A stretch of 64,000 nucleotides of DNA, taken from contig JBOZIK010000001.1 of the NCBI GenBank assembly GCA_051453625.1, forward strand, positions 51,021,519 through 51,085,518, read 5' to 3'. The position numbers and the translations under genes were made by a program. Below are positions 34,882 through 47,342 of this stretch, piece after piece (within the stretch, counting starts at the first letter, position 1; each line of letters begins with the position of its first letter). The notes under the pieces are model-generated. The model searched no databases. It was not told where the DNA came from and saw only the letters and a program-made list of their open reading frames with translations. The stretch comes from Welwitschia mirabilis. Its lineage: Eukaryota > Gnetophyta > Gnetopsida > Welwitschiales.

Positions 34882-35995
34882 CGAGCTAGACATATTTAAA
34901 AATTAAAAACTATCATCAAAAAAATCTTTCAAAAAATTTTCTCTCATAAAATCAAACTCTAAAAAAATAAATGTAGAAATTTCTAGAATGTTTAAACTTT
35001 ATCTACCTTTGTTGTGCATACTTGAGTTAATTTAGAAGTTAATCAAACCTTCTTAGATATTTTCCTCTATGAACAACCACTCTCTCTAGTATTGTTCTTT
35101 CTTACCATTTTTTACCATACATGCTCAATTTTGATGCACAGTGTCATTCTTCTAATTATCTAGATGATAGAAACATAGAAAACATAAAAAATAAAAAATG
35201 AAAAAAATAAAAATAAAAAAATAACAAACACAAAAAACATAAATAGCAAACTGTCATTTGCCTGAGTCATCTAGACGACAAAGAGGATGATAGAAAGAAC
35301 CTTAAAAAATTTTAAGAATAAAAAGTTGAAAACTTAAGGCACAGAGGTTTTTATCACTGCATGTCATCTAGACAATGAAGTAGATGATGAAGCTTTTATT
35401 ATAGAACATAAAAAAAATTGAAACTATGAAAAACAAAAACCTACACTACTATAACTAAAGACATAGTGCTACTGCAAGAAAACATTTAGACTGAAATTCA
35501 AATACTTAGTAGAGCAACGATAACTGTCAAACTTCAAGCAGCCTTTCCCGACAACCATACAAAGATGTTATAATGTGTATTTATGTAAATAATTACACTT
35601 AAGAAAATCCTATTATTCAGAAATAAAATAGATATCTTATATAATATAATACATTAATATAGACAAAAGTTGACCCGAATGTTGTAATCCATCAAAGGCC
35701 CAAGATAAAATAAAGAGAATTGATTTCAGCAAGAAACATTTATATTTTCTTGTAATAGAAATAAATTGCAATGCAGAATTAAAACATTATATCATAAACA
35801 TATATTTCAACAAGTAAGAAATCAAATTTAACCCTTTTTTAATGAATAAAGTCTTATCAATTTTAATTTTAACAAAATCATGTTCTAAAAAAAAAGAGGT
35901 TATATTTGCATATCATGCTCTATGTTCTTATTAAATTTCATACAAAGCCTATTTCAAACTATAAACATGGTTAGAATATTCTAGTTTCTTAAATT
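34882..35995. other. Non-coding interval with CATCTAGA motifs
   Basis: No gene. In the position of the leader/5' LTR of the second Athila element, though no primer site or LTR end was identified. An A-rich low-complexity stretch spans 35168-35245. Three copies of a near-palindrome lie at 35150-35390. Confidence 0.55.
35150..35390. repeat. Three spaced near-palindromes around ATCTAGAT
   Basis: TAATTATCTAGATGATAG (35152), GAGTCATCTAGACGACAAAG (35261) and ATGTCATCTAGACAATGAAG (35363), about 110 and 102 bp apart. The implied parent TTGTCATCTAGATGACAA is a perfect palindrome. Each of the last two is followed by GATGA wording, as in the GTCATCC...GGATGA motif of the first Athila region. Confidence 0.55.
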
Positions 35996-36400
35996 AGGGA
36001 GTTATTTTATAAAAATAAGTTCATTTAAGGTATCATTCAAAAAAGTACATTTTATATTCATTTGACAAAATTTGAAATTATAAATACAATATAGAGTAAG
36101 AAGGATATGAATGGATTCTAATCTAGCTATTGGTACAAATGTCTCCTTAAAATAAATGCCTTTTATTTGTATGTATCCTTGGGTAACTAGCCTTACTCTG
36201 TTTATTACAACTTGAAGCCCTTTATTTAGCTTATTTGTAAAGATCCATTTAATTCTAATAACATTGCAATCTTATGGGCCTTGAACAAGATTCCATACAT
36301 TACTTTTCTTAAATTAATCAAGTTCTTCTTGTATGGAATTAATCCAACATTTATCTTATTTAGCTTCTTTAAAAGACTTATGTTTTAAGGTAAAGATAAA
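35996..36400 (-). pseudogene. Copia RT N-terminal fragment (truncated)
   Basis: Minus strand: WINSIQEELD, NVWNLVQGP, IRIKWIFTNKLNKGLQVVIN, RVRLVTQGYIQIKGIYFKET and FVPIARLESIHILLTL, ending [16 protein letters not shown]. These are the first copia RT blocks, and the palm with its catalytic Asp pair is missing. The element stops here at about 36000, a 3' truncation. Preceded in pol order by integrase at higher coordinates. Confidence 0.85.
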
Positions 36401-37560
36401 ACACACATTGCCACAAATTCAAATTGTATTCTTTACCTTCTCAAAAACATCACCTATCACAAGAACTATAGATAAGTTTTTGTACACAATTATTTCTTTT
36501 AATGTTCCTTGATTTGTAATAGTTGAGGATTTATTGGGTAACTGAGATGGAGAAGAAAAGTGAGGAAGTAGAAGTTTGAGAATTTAACTTAATCCGATTA
36601 AAGACTAGTTCTACTTCATATTTATTATCATTTCTAAAGTAACCTTCATCAATTCTAACATGTACACATTTCTTAACTCTACTTGAATTTTAGTTAAACA
36701 ACTTATAAGATTTGCTTGATTTATAATACCTCAAAAAGATGCCTTTAAATGATTTAGATTCAAACTTTTTAATCTAATAATCATTCTTTATAATATACCA
36801 CTTATTACCAAATATTTTGAAATATACACATTTTTCCTTTTTTCTTTCCACATCTCATAAGGGATTTTAATGGTACTTGACTTAAGAAAAGTGCTATTGG
36901 ATATGTAGCAAGCTATGTTAAAATATTTAGCTAAAAATATTTTAGCTATATCCTTTTTTTAAGCATTATTCTAGACATCTCTTTTACAACTTATTATTCT
37001 TTTCCATAATACCATTTTTTTTTGGGTTTAGAAGCTGAAACCCCATGGGTGATACATTTTTTATGATACCATTCTTCAAACATCTCATTTTCAAATTCTC
37101 CTCTATGACTACTTTTAATGCTCTTAATGTTGTAATTAGTCTCTTTCTTAATCTTCTACTTAATATTAAAAACTTCTTAAAAGTTTCACTCTTATGTCTC
37201 AAAAATAACACCCATGTAAATCTTAAAAAGCCATCCATAATAATGAACACATATGTCTGATCACCAAGACTCTTTATAGGATAAAGATATACAAGGTTAA
37301 GATGAAGTAGATCTAGTAATTATTAAAATAATACTTGATTAGTCTTAAAGAACTATTCCTAGTCTATTTTCCAAGTTGGTAAGCACAACATATATCTCTC
37401 TTAAATTTGATCAATGTTGAAATGTCTCTAACAAGGCCATGTTTAGGGATGTTATAAAGGCTTTTATAGTTAACATGCTCCAACTATTTATGCTAAAGTA
37501 TACTCTCATTTTATAATGTAGAAGATTAAAAAAATTTTCCCAATGATTGTTTAACATAAT
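36401..37560 (-). pseudogene. Copia integrase remnant
   Basis: Minus strand. The open part 36984-37250 reads MFIIMDGFLRFTWVLFLRHK, SETFKKFLILSRRLRKRLIT and VVIEENLKMRCLKN (for DHGREFENAxF; the catalytic Asp is lost), then FQLLNPKKNGIMEKNNKL for PRTPQQNGVVERKNR. Upstream GAG-pre-integrase wording is seen (LEHVNYKSLYNIPKHGLVRD). The linker toward RT is worn. Wording matches SIRE-type copia. Confidence 0.85.
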
Positions 37561-38150
37561 ATATATTTTCATCTCTATCACTAGTTAATAAAAATTTTAC
37601 TATGCTTATCAAAAATATAACAATTAGAAGTACTAAATAAAATGAGCATACCTTTGTCATAAATTTGAGTGACACTAAGGAGTTTATGTCTTAATCCATT
37701 AACATAAAGATATTATACATCACTAGAAAGTTATTACCACCAATAGTACAAACATCTTCCATCATGGCCTTACCATTCTCCCTAAAGATCACAACGCCTC
37801 CATCACATTTGTTCATCTTTGTGAATGTACTTACGTCTCCCATTATGTATCTTAAGTAATTACTATTAAAATCCTAGTAAACATCATTTGTGGCTATTAA
37901 AGTAGTGTGAATTAAAATAAATACTCTTATGAGATTTATCACTGCTCCATCTAATATCAAAATTTTATTTTTTCTTAATAAATTAGTAACTAGATGAAGT
38001 ACCAAATCTAGAAAATACATTATTGAAATGAAAAATAAGTTTATTATGAGCAAACCTATTGTGAAAATAACATATGAATAATGTATTACCCTTTTTACTA
38101 AATTCAATATTTTAAGAGCAAGATTAGGCATTATTTAATTTTATCTTTGT
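37561..38150 (-). pseudogene. Copia protease remnant
   Basis: Minus strand: MGDVSTFTKMNKCDGGVVIF, then RENGKAMMEDVCTIGGNNFL at about 37720-37850. This is the copia protease block after D-S-G (MTGDxxxFxxLxxxxGGxVxF, then GxIxGIGxIG). The active-site DSGC itself is in worn sequence near 37870 and was not recognised. The minus-strand open stretch 37874-38131 is mostly hydrophobic and not convincing as protein. Confidence 0.6.
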
Positions 38151-39345
38151 AGATATTAAACATTTATCCTTAAAGAGAGAAGATAATCTTTGATGAGGCT
38201 AATGCAAAAGATGAGGCGAAAGATGGAATATATTCCAATCCACTTTTATTTCTTAGTTTTCTCTGTTTAACCAACATAGTTTTCAATGACTTGTTAGCTA
38301 TAAAAAATTTCAAACTAATCTCATTCAAATCATGAATTTTTAAAAGTAAACACTCATGTTACTTTTTGTACTCTTGCAAGATCTTAAAGATATCTAATCC
38401 TTTTCTTAAAGTAATATTCTTGATTTTCTAATTTTTTTGTATAAGCTCTAATCTTAATGTCAATTTATTCTTCTCTTCTTTATATTGTGCTACATTCTTC
38501 TTTAAGTCATAATTTTCTTTTAGAATTGGCTTACTTTTTTTAAAGAGCTCTATTATGCATCCATTGGATCCTGTTCTTGTTTCTTATCATCCTTATCTTC
38601 TTTAGTTGTTGTATCATCTTCTTCAATGTTAGAGAACTAATTCTCTTCTCCATTACTTTCTTAATCATAAATATGATCTGGTATATCATTTAATTCTAAC
38701 TGATTAGATATAGTTAAATCAAATTCAAAATCATCATTTAACTTGAAATAAGTAGCACATCAAATGATGTGAATGGCTTGAGTGATAAAATTTTATTGCC
38801 CTAAGTATTATCCTAATATGATTTATCACTAACCTAAATGGTCATATTGCATTTCTTATTAGAGTTCCTTGATGTCATCTTCTTATTATTATTTAGATAC
38901 TTAGCTACCATGTTCTCAAACCTTTTACAAGTATAACATTAAGTACTATACTTTCTTATGTTGCTCTTTGGTCTTAAAGATATTATGCCATGACATTTCT
39001 TGGTTTTCTATTTCTTTCTTACTAATATCTTTTTGAATTTTCTAGTAAATAAATCTAACTTCTCAATAATTTCAAAATCAAAATTAAAAGATGAGGAATT
39101 AAATGAATCATTATTGTTATTTCTAGAAGAAGCTATTTATCTAATATTAATAGACATAACTTTGTCTTTATTACCTTTGTAAAGATGTTGAATTTTAAAT
39201 GTCAAGATATTACTTATCAATTCCTTTATCTTGATGCTGTTAAGGTGCTTTATATATTTGACTAATAGCACTCTACTATCATAAGATTTTAGAAGTGACT
39301 TTAATATATTTTTAGCTATTCTATATGATGTTGTTTTCATGGATT
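38151..39345 (-). pseudogene. SIRE-type copia gag remnant (5' truncated)
   Basis: Minus strand. Near 39340-39137 the open frame reads YRIAKNILKSLLKSYDSRVL, LVKYIKHLNSIKIKELISNI and LTFKIQHL, matching the gag capsid tail (RKILRSLPxxWxxKVTAIxE, AKDLxxLxxxELIGSLLTYE). LDLFTRKFKKILVRKK follows, then a broken zinc knuckle CYTCKRFENMVAKY, where His and the last Cys are replaced. A long charged, coiled-coil-like region follows to about 38200. The N-terminal half of gag, the primer site and the LTR are absent: coding similarity stops at 39345. Confidence 0.82.
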
Positions 39346-40029
39346 TCTATTACATTTTTAAAGGTAATTCATGGATTTATAATAGATATGGTATAATAAA
39401 TGAAAGAAAAAAAATACCTAAAAATAAAAAATTCCATTGGAGGAAGACTTAAAATTATCATTTTATAAAATGAAGCACACATTCATACAAAAGTAAAGAG
39501 AGAGAAAAAATGTTTTTCATGATGACAAGAGGATATGAACTATAAGGAATTCAACGTTTTTGTAGGAAATGGCAATAGTTCATACAATGTGTGAAAGTTA
39601 CAATAATAAGTTAATTTTAATGGAGGTTAAATACTATTAAATATTACTGAGATATATGAGTGGTAGACTTATTAGATGGCTTGCTTTCATAACAAAGCAT
39701 TTCTTATCAAATTGATTAGATTCCTAGGAAAAGGCTTACAAATCATACAAAATAAAAATTGAGTCCTATAGATAAAGAAGAATTAAGAACAAAAGTTAGT
39801 GATCTATTACGGAATAATCTAATAAGAGAGAAAACAAATGAATGTGTTTTACTAGTATTTTTTTCCCCTTAAAAAATGGTAATGGTTAAGTAAGTAGGCT
39901 ATACTACATAATTCCATATGGCACTTGGGCCTTTGCTAACTTCACCTATGCTTCCCCACTAGTGTGAAGGTTTAAACTTAAGACCTTTAGATTTAAAATG
40001 TTTTAATTTTATCATTAAGGTATTTGATT
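39346..40029. other. Interval upstream of chromoviral pol
   Basis: No gene resolved. It is presumably the eroded gag/PR part of the following plus-strand chromovirus, or unrelated filler. A worn similarity to 8.8-9.3 kb (GATAGATATGGTATAATA versus GATAGATATGGCATAGTA) hints that both belong to one repeat family. Confidence 0.4.
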
Positions 40030-42560
40030 ATAGTTATTATACTAGTAATATTAACACTTAAGAAAGATGAAAAGGAACGACACACCTACATAGAGTTTAA
40101 AGTCATAGATTAGATTAAGTAAAATAACATTTTTTCATATCTCATTAATGACTTATTAAATACCTTGGTAGACCCATCTTGGTATGGAAAACTACATTTA
40201 TATAGAATTCACCACCAAGCTTACATTAGAGAGTGAGATGAAGGGAAGGCTAGCTTTCAAATACCTAATGAACTATATGAATAGATGATTGTTCCATTTG
40301 AGTTGAGTAATTATTTTAAGAACATTCATGTAGCTAATGAATGAGGTATAAAAAGCTTAATTAAATTGATTCATTAATTTATTTCTTAATGAAATTTTAG
40401 TATGTAGTCAAAGTTATGTAAATCATATGTTATATTTTTTATTAGTATTAAAACAATTGTAAGAAGAGTTATTGTTTTTAAATGTAGTAAAATGTTAGTT
40501 TATGAAAATAAAACCTATTTTTTTAGATTTCATCATGTTAAAAAATGGATTAAAGATTAATCTAGTAAAGATTAAATCCATTGTTAAATAATTGATATGC
40601 AAGAGATTGTTAAATAATTGATATGCAAGAGACATAAGAGAATTCTTAGGTATTATAGGTGTTTTTAGGTGATATATATGTAGATCAAACCATATTTTAA
40701 TAGAAAATAAAAATATAGTTAAAGAAATGAACAAGAAACTTTCAACATGAATAGAGAAAGATGATATGAGATTTCAAGAATTAAATAAAAATTTATTTGA
40801 ATCTCTTATGTTGGTACTTCTAGACTATGATTACTTTTTAAAAATGGAAGGTAACATAAGTAGTGAAGCTATTGGTCAAGTTTTAATACAAAAAAAAAGA
40901 AGGAAAGAAAAGAAAAAAACTTTATACTATAGTGAAATGCTAGATCAAATTAGATGTAAGTATTATCTTTATAAAAAATAAATTTACATAATTTTGTAAG
41001 AATGTAAAAAGTGGTGAAATTAGCTTTTAATGTAAACAATTTATTTTTTATATAGATCAATAGTTAATATACTTAATTTATTCAAAACTAACCTAAGCTC
41101 TTTGTAAAATATATTAGTTTGATGAAATAACTATAGCAATTCAATGATGTTAAAACATGAAAAATAAAGCAAAAGAGAGTGGTAGATGCACTAAGTAGGA
41201 GATGTAATATGTCTATGAAAATAGAAAAAAAATAATGTAGAATGAAGGATATGAAGTATGATAAAGAAAAACTTTTATTAGATATGGCTAGAGTTGGGAA
41301 GTAAAAATAAGTTGTAATTTTTCAAAAGAAAGGTACCTATTTATGCAAGGATAAAAAGCTATGTACTCCAAAGGATCTCTTAGACAAAAGAAAATTAAAT
41401 AAGAGGCATGATAGAGGATTAGTTAGTTACTTTTATCAATGAAATACCATCATCTTAATAAATAAAACATTATTATTAGCTTAAAATGAAGCATGAAATT
41501 ATTGAATATATAAGTTGCTATAAAATTTATCAATATGAAGAATAAACCAAAACATATAGTGGCCTATATATATCATTACCTATATTAGAAGTATCATGGA
41601 AAGAGATTAGTATTAATGTTTTTACAGGTTTTGCATGTACTAAAGTAGCAAATAACTATATCATGAAATAGTTAATTATTTTTCTAAAATAGCATAATGT
41701 TTTTATTCTAATAAGTTAAAATATGCTAGATATATTACTAAGATATTTTTCAAATAAATTACAAGATATCATACAATGCCAAAAACCATATTTTCTAATT
41801 AAGATGTTAGATTTGCAAATACATTTTAGTATGGATTTTAGTAAAAATTAGGTATACAGCCATCTTTAATATTATTAGTAGTTCACAAACTAATGGATAA
41901 TTGGAAGATACAAATAGAAGTTTAAAAAATTCATTATGATATTTATGCAAGTAAAATTTAAAGGATTGAAAGAAAAAATTATGCCAAGAAGAATTTTCTT
42001 CTAATAAAATGAAAAATAAAAGTATTGACATAACATCACTGGAAGTAGTATATGGCAACATTTGAATAATTCCAAATTAGTTTAGAAGTGATAAAGATTT
42101 TAAAATAATTAAAATCATTATTAAAAGGAAGAACTTAGGAAACAAGGCATAAAGAGAAAAAAGATAAGACTAATAAGAAGAAAAACTCAAATCATTTTCT
42201 TATTAAATGAACCAAAATGATCTTTATTTATAGAAGAGGTGATGAATATACATATAAAAGTGAAAAGACAAATAATTTTTCAAAGGGAATTAAATTAAAA
42301 TATTATGAACAATTAAAGAAGAGAAGTAAATTTATAAGTTGGTGAGAAATTTTTAGTTAATATGGATGGAAAAGATAATTTGGATAGTATCAAAAGCTAT
42401 TTCCTTAATGAATTAGCCCATTTCATATTGTTAAAAGGACTTTAAATAATGTCCATAAGATAATCCTCCCAGATGAAATAAGAATAAACATGGAGTTGAA
42501 TATTGAAAATTTACATAGATATTATAAACATAATTTGGATACTATAATGGAAGAGAATAC
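40030..42560 (+). pseudogene. Reina-like Ty3 chromovirus pol remnant (RT-RH-IN)
   Basis: Plus strand. RT is recognisable at 40150-40330 through ESEMKGRLAFKYLMNYMNR, equivalent to EGDEWKTAFKTxEGLYEW. RNase H at 40766-40981: MRFQELNKNLFESLMLVLLD and TLYYSEMLDQIRCKYYLYKK. KRVVDALSRR follows at about 41188. Integrase: GLYISLPILEVSWKEISINV at about 41565, for GLYTPLPVPxxPWEDISMDF, the Reina-type sequence. The C-terminal IILPDEIRINMELNIENLHR corresponds to VDLPGEYxVSATFNVADLSP. Dozens of stops are present. The RT catalytic pair was not identifiable. No LTR or primer site was found. One of the older copies in the window. Confidence 0.78.
40580..40631. repeat. Perfect 26-bp tandem duplication
   Basis: Bases 40580-40605 and 40606-40631 are identical (each starts ATTGTTAAATAATTGATATG). 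The length is not a multiple of three and falls in RT, so it adds a frameshift. Perfect identity inside very worn sequence implies a recent event or an assembly error. Confidence 0.9.
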
Positions 42561-43645
42561 AAACTATGGAGATAAAATGTAAACTATGAAACGAAATACT
42601 AATAGTAAAGAATCACATAAAATGATAGATCTTACATAATATTTATTAAGTAATAGAATGTCATCTTGAGATCAAAATGCATTTTATTAACAAAAATTCT
42701 AATTTGCATGTACAAGATCTAAGAAATGGATATTACCAAATGCTTATAGAAATCAAACATATAAATGATAAAATCTAAGGTTTTTTATAAGCTTTAGATA
42801 TGTTGTAATAAATGTGGCAATGCATAGTGGGAGATTAGAAATTATTTTGTTTTCTAAATATAAGGTAAAATCAAGTGAATAGAAATATTTTTTTAATTAG
42901 AATTTTAGAATCATTTTTTTTCTTAGATATGTTGAGAGATTGAGGAATTCAAACAAGCAAATAAACAAGAAAAATGGAGTTTTCCAATTTTCCCTCATTA
43001 AAGATATATGTTGGNNNNNNNNNNNNNNNNNNNNNNNNNNNNNNNNNNNNNNNNNNNNNNNNNNNNNNNNNNNNNNNNNNNNNNNNNNNNNNNNNNNNNN
43101 NNNNNNNNNNNNNNCTTTTTAGCTTAGATAATCATCATTTTAAGGCATGTTTTCCAAAATGATGAAAAAGACTTGAAATTTTCATGGACAAATGACAAGT
43201 CTATAATTAATATAGAAAAATAATATAAGACATATTTTTATAATAAATTGGTTATATTAATATCTTTCCTTAGAATAATTAGTCAATTAACTTAATTGGA
43301 ATGTTAATTTTCACACGTTTACAAGGTTCCTCAAGTATTACAAATTCATGTATAAATGAAAGGGATGAATGGTTAATGTGTTTAATAAGATGGCTTAAAA
43401 ATGGATGGATGTATGAAAATATTTAAATGAATTACAGTGTTCATGATCTTTGATGAGACAAATGTACTTGAATGCTAATGGACTAGTTATGTTTTGATAA
43501 GCGTCATTTCAAGTAGTTTTTTTCAAAGGAATGAAAAATAGAAGATTAAAATATTTTAGGATTAGAAGGCTTAAAATATAGATTATTTAAAAAGAGGATA
43601 TAGTAAACAAAATTTTCAAGGATTAACTGTATGCATAATTGTAAG
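42561..43645. other. AT-rich interval with 100-N gap
   Basis: No gene seen. Gap 43015-43114 has no shared flanks. It is presumably the 3' non-coding part of the chromovirus remnant. Confidence 0.5.
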
Positions 43646-44645
43646 ACCTTTTAAAGGATATGAGAAGTATAAGTAGAAGACTCTAATTGTTTAATGTCAT
43701 ATGTGATTCATCCTATAATATTTATATGCTTTTCTAATAACTCTTTGAAAGTTAAATCCAAAGAATTGAAATGATCATAAAAATAATAAGCATTTCATTT
43801 AACTAGAAAAGGATTGATATCATGAACTTTATAAACAAAACTAACATTACTGTTACCCCCTCATAATTACACAGTATGAAAATATTCAAGTCCACGTTTT
43901 CAAAAGAAATTTTTATTAGACCATTTTTGTAGTTAATAAGAGTGTTTTTAGTTGTTAGAAAAGGTTTATCTAAAATAACTAGAGCTACATTTCAACAAAT
44001 TTCCAATTGTGATTTTAATAAGTTATTAGCAAATGATAATTAGACTTTTATTTTTTTAATATCATTTGGGCTAAATTCCTTGTAAACCAAATGGGGTTAA
44101 AGGTTTATGCTTGCTTCTAGATCTACTAAGGCTTGCCTAAGGTGTTTATCTCTAATTTTAATGATAATTTTAGGGCAAGTAGAGTCTTTGTATTTTAAGG
44201 GAATTTGATTTTATATTATTATACTAGTTTATTAGGCTAGAAAGGATGTTTTCTCAATATGAATTTTCCTCTTAGTTGTACACATATTTTTAAGAAATTT
44301 AGCATAAGATGGTACCTTTTAAATAAATTCTAATAGTAAGATGTTAACTTCAACTTCTTTAAAGACCTCTAGGACTTATCTTTTCATGATGTTTTCCTTC
44401 ATAAGTTATTGTAGGTATAGTAGATGTTCTTAGTAACTAGAAAAGTTTTTTTCTAATTTCTCTATTATTTCATCCTTCTCGTTGTCTTCTATGGGTGTTA
44501 GTTCTACTTTAGTTGTATTTTTCTTAGGTTGATCATTTAACTCTTTCCCATTTCTAAAATGAATAGCATTATTTTATTCTCTTTTAGTAGGCTTTAGTCC
44601 TTCTATAATTTTAACTACTCTTGGGTTTGGCTATGAGCTCATGGA
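43646..44645 (-). pseudogene. Athila-type gag C-terminus and protease (copy 3)
   Basis: Minus strand: NAIHFRNGKELNDQPKKNTT (for AITLRSGKxL), KVELTPIEDNEKDEIIEKLE, then VLEVFKEVEVNILLLEFI, VPSYAKFLKNMCTTKRKIHI and IPLKYKDSTCPKIIIKIRDK. The protease is LRQALVDLEASINL (for ALVDLGASVNL; Gly to Glu beside the catalytic Asp), then VYKEFSPNDIKKIKV and VALVILDKPFLTTKNTL. This is the same region as in copy 2 at 32.9-33.2 kb but a different sequence, so an independent insertion. Nothing of RT follows below 43.65 kb. Confidence 0.82.
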
Positions 44646-45298
44646 TTATTAATAAAAATCTAGTTTTGAGAATTCCACTTATCAAACATGTTGTGCCATT
44701 ATCTGGATAGATCAAATTAGAGAATACCAAATTGTGAAAAGCATCAATTCAAGTAAAACCTCAAAGTTCATAGTACACAAAACTTTTAGTTCATGATGAG
44801 TGATTAATATGAAGAAATTAAATTTATAGCATATGCATTACATAATGTGATTGACAAGTGTGATTTATCTTAAGAAACATGATGTACATGTGTTTAGTAA
44901 TAAAGAAAAGGATTTTGAAGAAACTACATACCTATTTTATTTAACATCTAAGATGTACCAAGTGTTAGCAATAATCTTCATGTCAAGATAGAAGTAGAGG
45001 AATTCCAAACTGACTAAGATTCAAACTGAAGTCGAAATTTCAGATAAATTTATGATTAGTTTAGTTTTTTCTTGAGCTTTAAGACTTTGTAAGGATCTAC
45101 TATATTTTTTTGTCATCATCGATTACCAAGTGATTAAGTAAAATACTAAAATTTATTAAGGGAAAACTTTAGATAATATTATAAAAACACTATTAGTGAT
45201 AAATAGAAAAAGAATGTATTTATAGAGGAATAAGAAGATTAATATTACCTATAGTGATTTCCTTGATCATGAGCTAAAATTCTAGAATATTTTTATCC

Positions 45299-45545
45299 AA
45301 TTAACTAACACTCACTCAAAGGTAAAACCTTGAATTAGATTTCAAGCCAACTTAGTTGTCTTCTTATATTCTATGTTATGCACAAACCTGTAATAAAACA
45401 GTATTATCTAGTAGACTAACACTAACTCAAAGTTAAAACTTTGATTTGGATTTCAATCCAAGCCATTGTAATGCAGGTTCAAGAAGTTCACTAATACTAA
45501 TTCAATTTTGAAACTTTGAATCGTGTCTAAAGTCAACTTATTTTT
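45299..45545. repeat. Three-copy diverged tandem repeat
   Basis: Copies begin near 45299 (TTAACTAACACTCACTCAAA), 45409 (AGACTAACACTAACTCAAAG) and 45489 (TTCACTAATACTAATTCAAT). Each continues with AAACCTTGAATTAGATTTC or its variant and a CAAGCCAACTT-type end. Units of about 110 and 80 bp; the core is about 55 bp. Confidence 0.75.
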
Positions 45546-45654
45546 AAACTTGTTTCTAAAGGATGGGATCCTTTTCTTGATGATCCCATTGACTTCTTAC
45601 TATAACTTCTTTACATGATCTCATTTCTTTGTTTTTACTTATTTACTTATATTT

Positions 45655-45900
45655 AAGTGACAATGATTCGGAGGACCTTATTGAGAAGTTTTAAGTTCTC
45701 GACAATTCCCTTTGAACCAATTTTTCAGCTCCATACTGGATTCGATGATCTGAGTTCTCGATGACCCTCATTGAATCTTTTTATTATGGAGAGCAATAAA
45801 TACTTAAATATGATATTCCATTTTTCAAGCTAATCACTTAAAATTTTTCTTAATGACCTCCTCCTTAGTCTTGATGACCTCCATTGAAAGCTAACACATA
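45655..45900. repeat. GTTCTCGATGACCTCCATTGAA-type motif cluster
   Basis: Copies near 45690 (GTTCTCGACAATTCCCTTTG), 45750 (GTTCTCGATGACCCTCATTG) and 45870 (GTCTTGATGACCTCCATTGA), plus a partial GGAGGACCTTATTGAGA at 45670. GC-richer than the flanks. Confidence 0.6.
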
Positions 45901-46540
45901 CCTTCCTTCCATGTTACCTAGCCCACATCAGCTTCCACAATATCCACTTCATGTTAACTAATTTTCTTATTATTCTCCTTGGTACCATATCATTCAATTT
46001 TTCATCCAAGAATAATTTCAATTCAAATTGTTTTTCTAGCAAAAATTTTTAATCTCTCATTAAACATGGGAATTAAATATGAGTACAAATTTTAACCTAT
46101 TTTAAGCAAGAAATAGATAAGTAATTTTACTTTTACTTCTACAATTTACTTTCTTATGAAATTTTATGCTCTCTCATGGTTTATTATGCTTATGTATCTT
46201 GAATTATGATGGAACCACTCCAAATAGAAATTTCAGATTCATCCTATGTTATTATTTTAAGCATTCAAAAATATGCAAGACTTAATGTGGAGATAGAATG
46301 AAAACAATTCTATAAAAAGACATTTTTGCAAAAACAATTCTGTGAAAACACATTATGTAGTCTTTCTAAAAGACATGCTTAATGCATTGTTTATTAAACA
46401 CTATTAGTTAAGTAGTTTTTCTTAAAAGCATCTTTCAAATAAGTTTTTATATAATTTTATCTCACTCAAAAACTATAACAATCTGATAGAGTAAAAAGTT
46501 ATTTCCTCATTAGATTTTACAAATGTGCTTTCCAACCCCT

Positions 46541-47100
46541 ACTTAATAGAGTTTAGACAGAGAATTATTAAGTTAGAATGGTATGAATGATTAACTATGA
46601 ATGATAGATTCACTTTAGAATCTTTCTATGCATTTTACAAAAATTTAAGATTTGATGATAATAAAAATGTATTGAAAACAATTATAAAAAGTAAAAGAAT
46701 ATTAATTACTTAAGAAAACATCACAGAGATGTTGCACTTTATACCTAGAGGTAAATTCATTAAGGATACAAGTAGAAAAGAAAATATAAATTTATGTATG
46801 AGTCTTCTAGAAAGGGTGGTAGTATAGGACATAATTCTAGTGAACAAGGATTTAGAACCTAAATTATTCATTATCTTAAGAATTGTATCTAGTAATTTAG
46901 TATCAATCCTTCATAAATAAAAAGATATTACATTACTTGACCTATAGATGATATCTATTGTGAAGTATAAGATAAATAAGACAAATATAAATATTAAAAA
47001 AAGAATCTTTTTGGATTTGGTTAGATATACTTTAAAATGAGGAAAGTCAGAACAAGAGGAGTTGGTATACTAAGACCAGGATTTTGATCTTTAATAGCCA
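46541..47100 (+). pseudogene. Plant mobile-element ORF, conserved N-terminal part (copy 3)
   Basis: Plus strand, one frame for over 180 codons with only a handful of stops, all TAA/TAG/TGA at positions compatible with Gln or Arg. Blocks: SFYAFYKNLRFDDNKNVLKT, IIKSKRILIT, stop, ENITEMLHFIPRGKFIKDTS, then NINLCMSLLERVVV and EPKLFIILRIVSSNLVSILH, ending IKKRIFLDLVRYTLK. FY.NL, then I-x-x-x-x-I-x-h, then IP.G is the same pattern as at 5.7 kb and 21.4 kb. This copy is the best preserved of the three. It leads, after a tandem repeat and frame changes, into a coiled-coil region that a retrotransposon interrupts. Confidence 0.6.
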
Positions 47101-47104
47101 GAAC

Positions 47105-47212
47105 ATTAAGTAAAAAGAAAGTTTAATTTCAATCAAATAAGTCCTATGGAGACTAAATATTAAGTAAAAACAAAGTTTCATTCAAATCAAATAAGTCCTG
47201 TGTAGACTTAAC
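47105..47212 (+). repeat. 54-bp tandem repeat, two copies, inside the ORF
   Basis: Copy one 47105-47158 and copy two 47159-47212 both begin ATTAAGTAAAAA and carry AATCAAATAAGTCCT. The unit is 18 codons, so it preserves frame. Both copies give an FNQISP/SNQISP peptide. It lies between the conserved domain and the coiled coil of the plant mobile-element ORF. Confidence 0.85.
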
Positions 47213-47342
47213 AATCCAAAGTTTGTTTGGAGTTAAAGAGTTAAGTCTTCTAAAGGCCACAAGATAAGGAACTTCTTAATGAAACCTAAGAAAATCCTTT
47301 TCCACTCCTCAAATTCTACCTTCACTACTGTCTGCTTTAAGT

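Larger units (their letters stand above)
44646..46540. other. Non-coding interval with two repeat clusters
   Basis: No gene resolved. It contains a three-copy repeat at 45.3-45.55 kb and a CGATGACC/CATTGAA motif cluster at 45.66-45.90 kb. It is in the position of the upstream gag or LTR of Athila copy 3. Confidence 0.5.
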
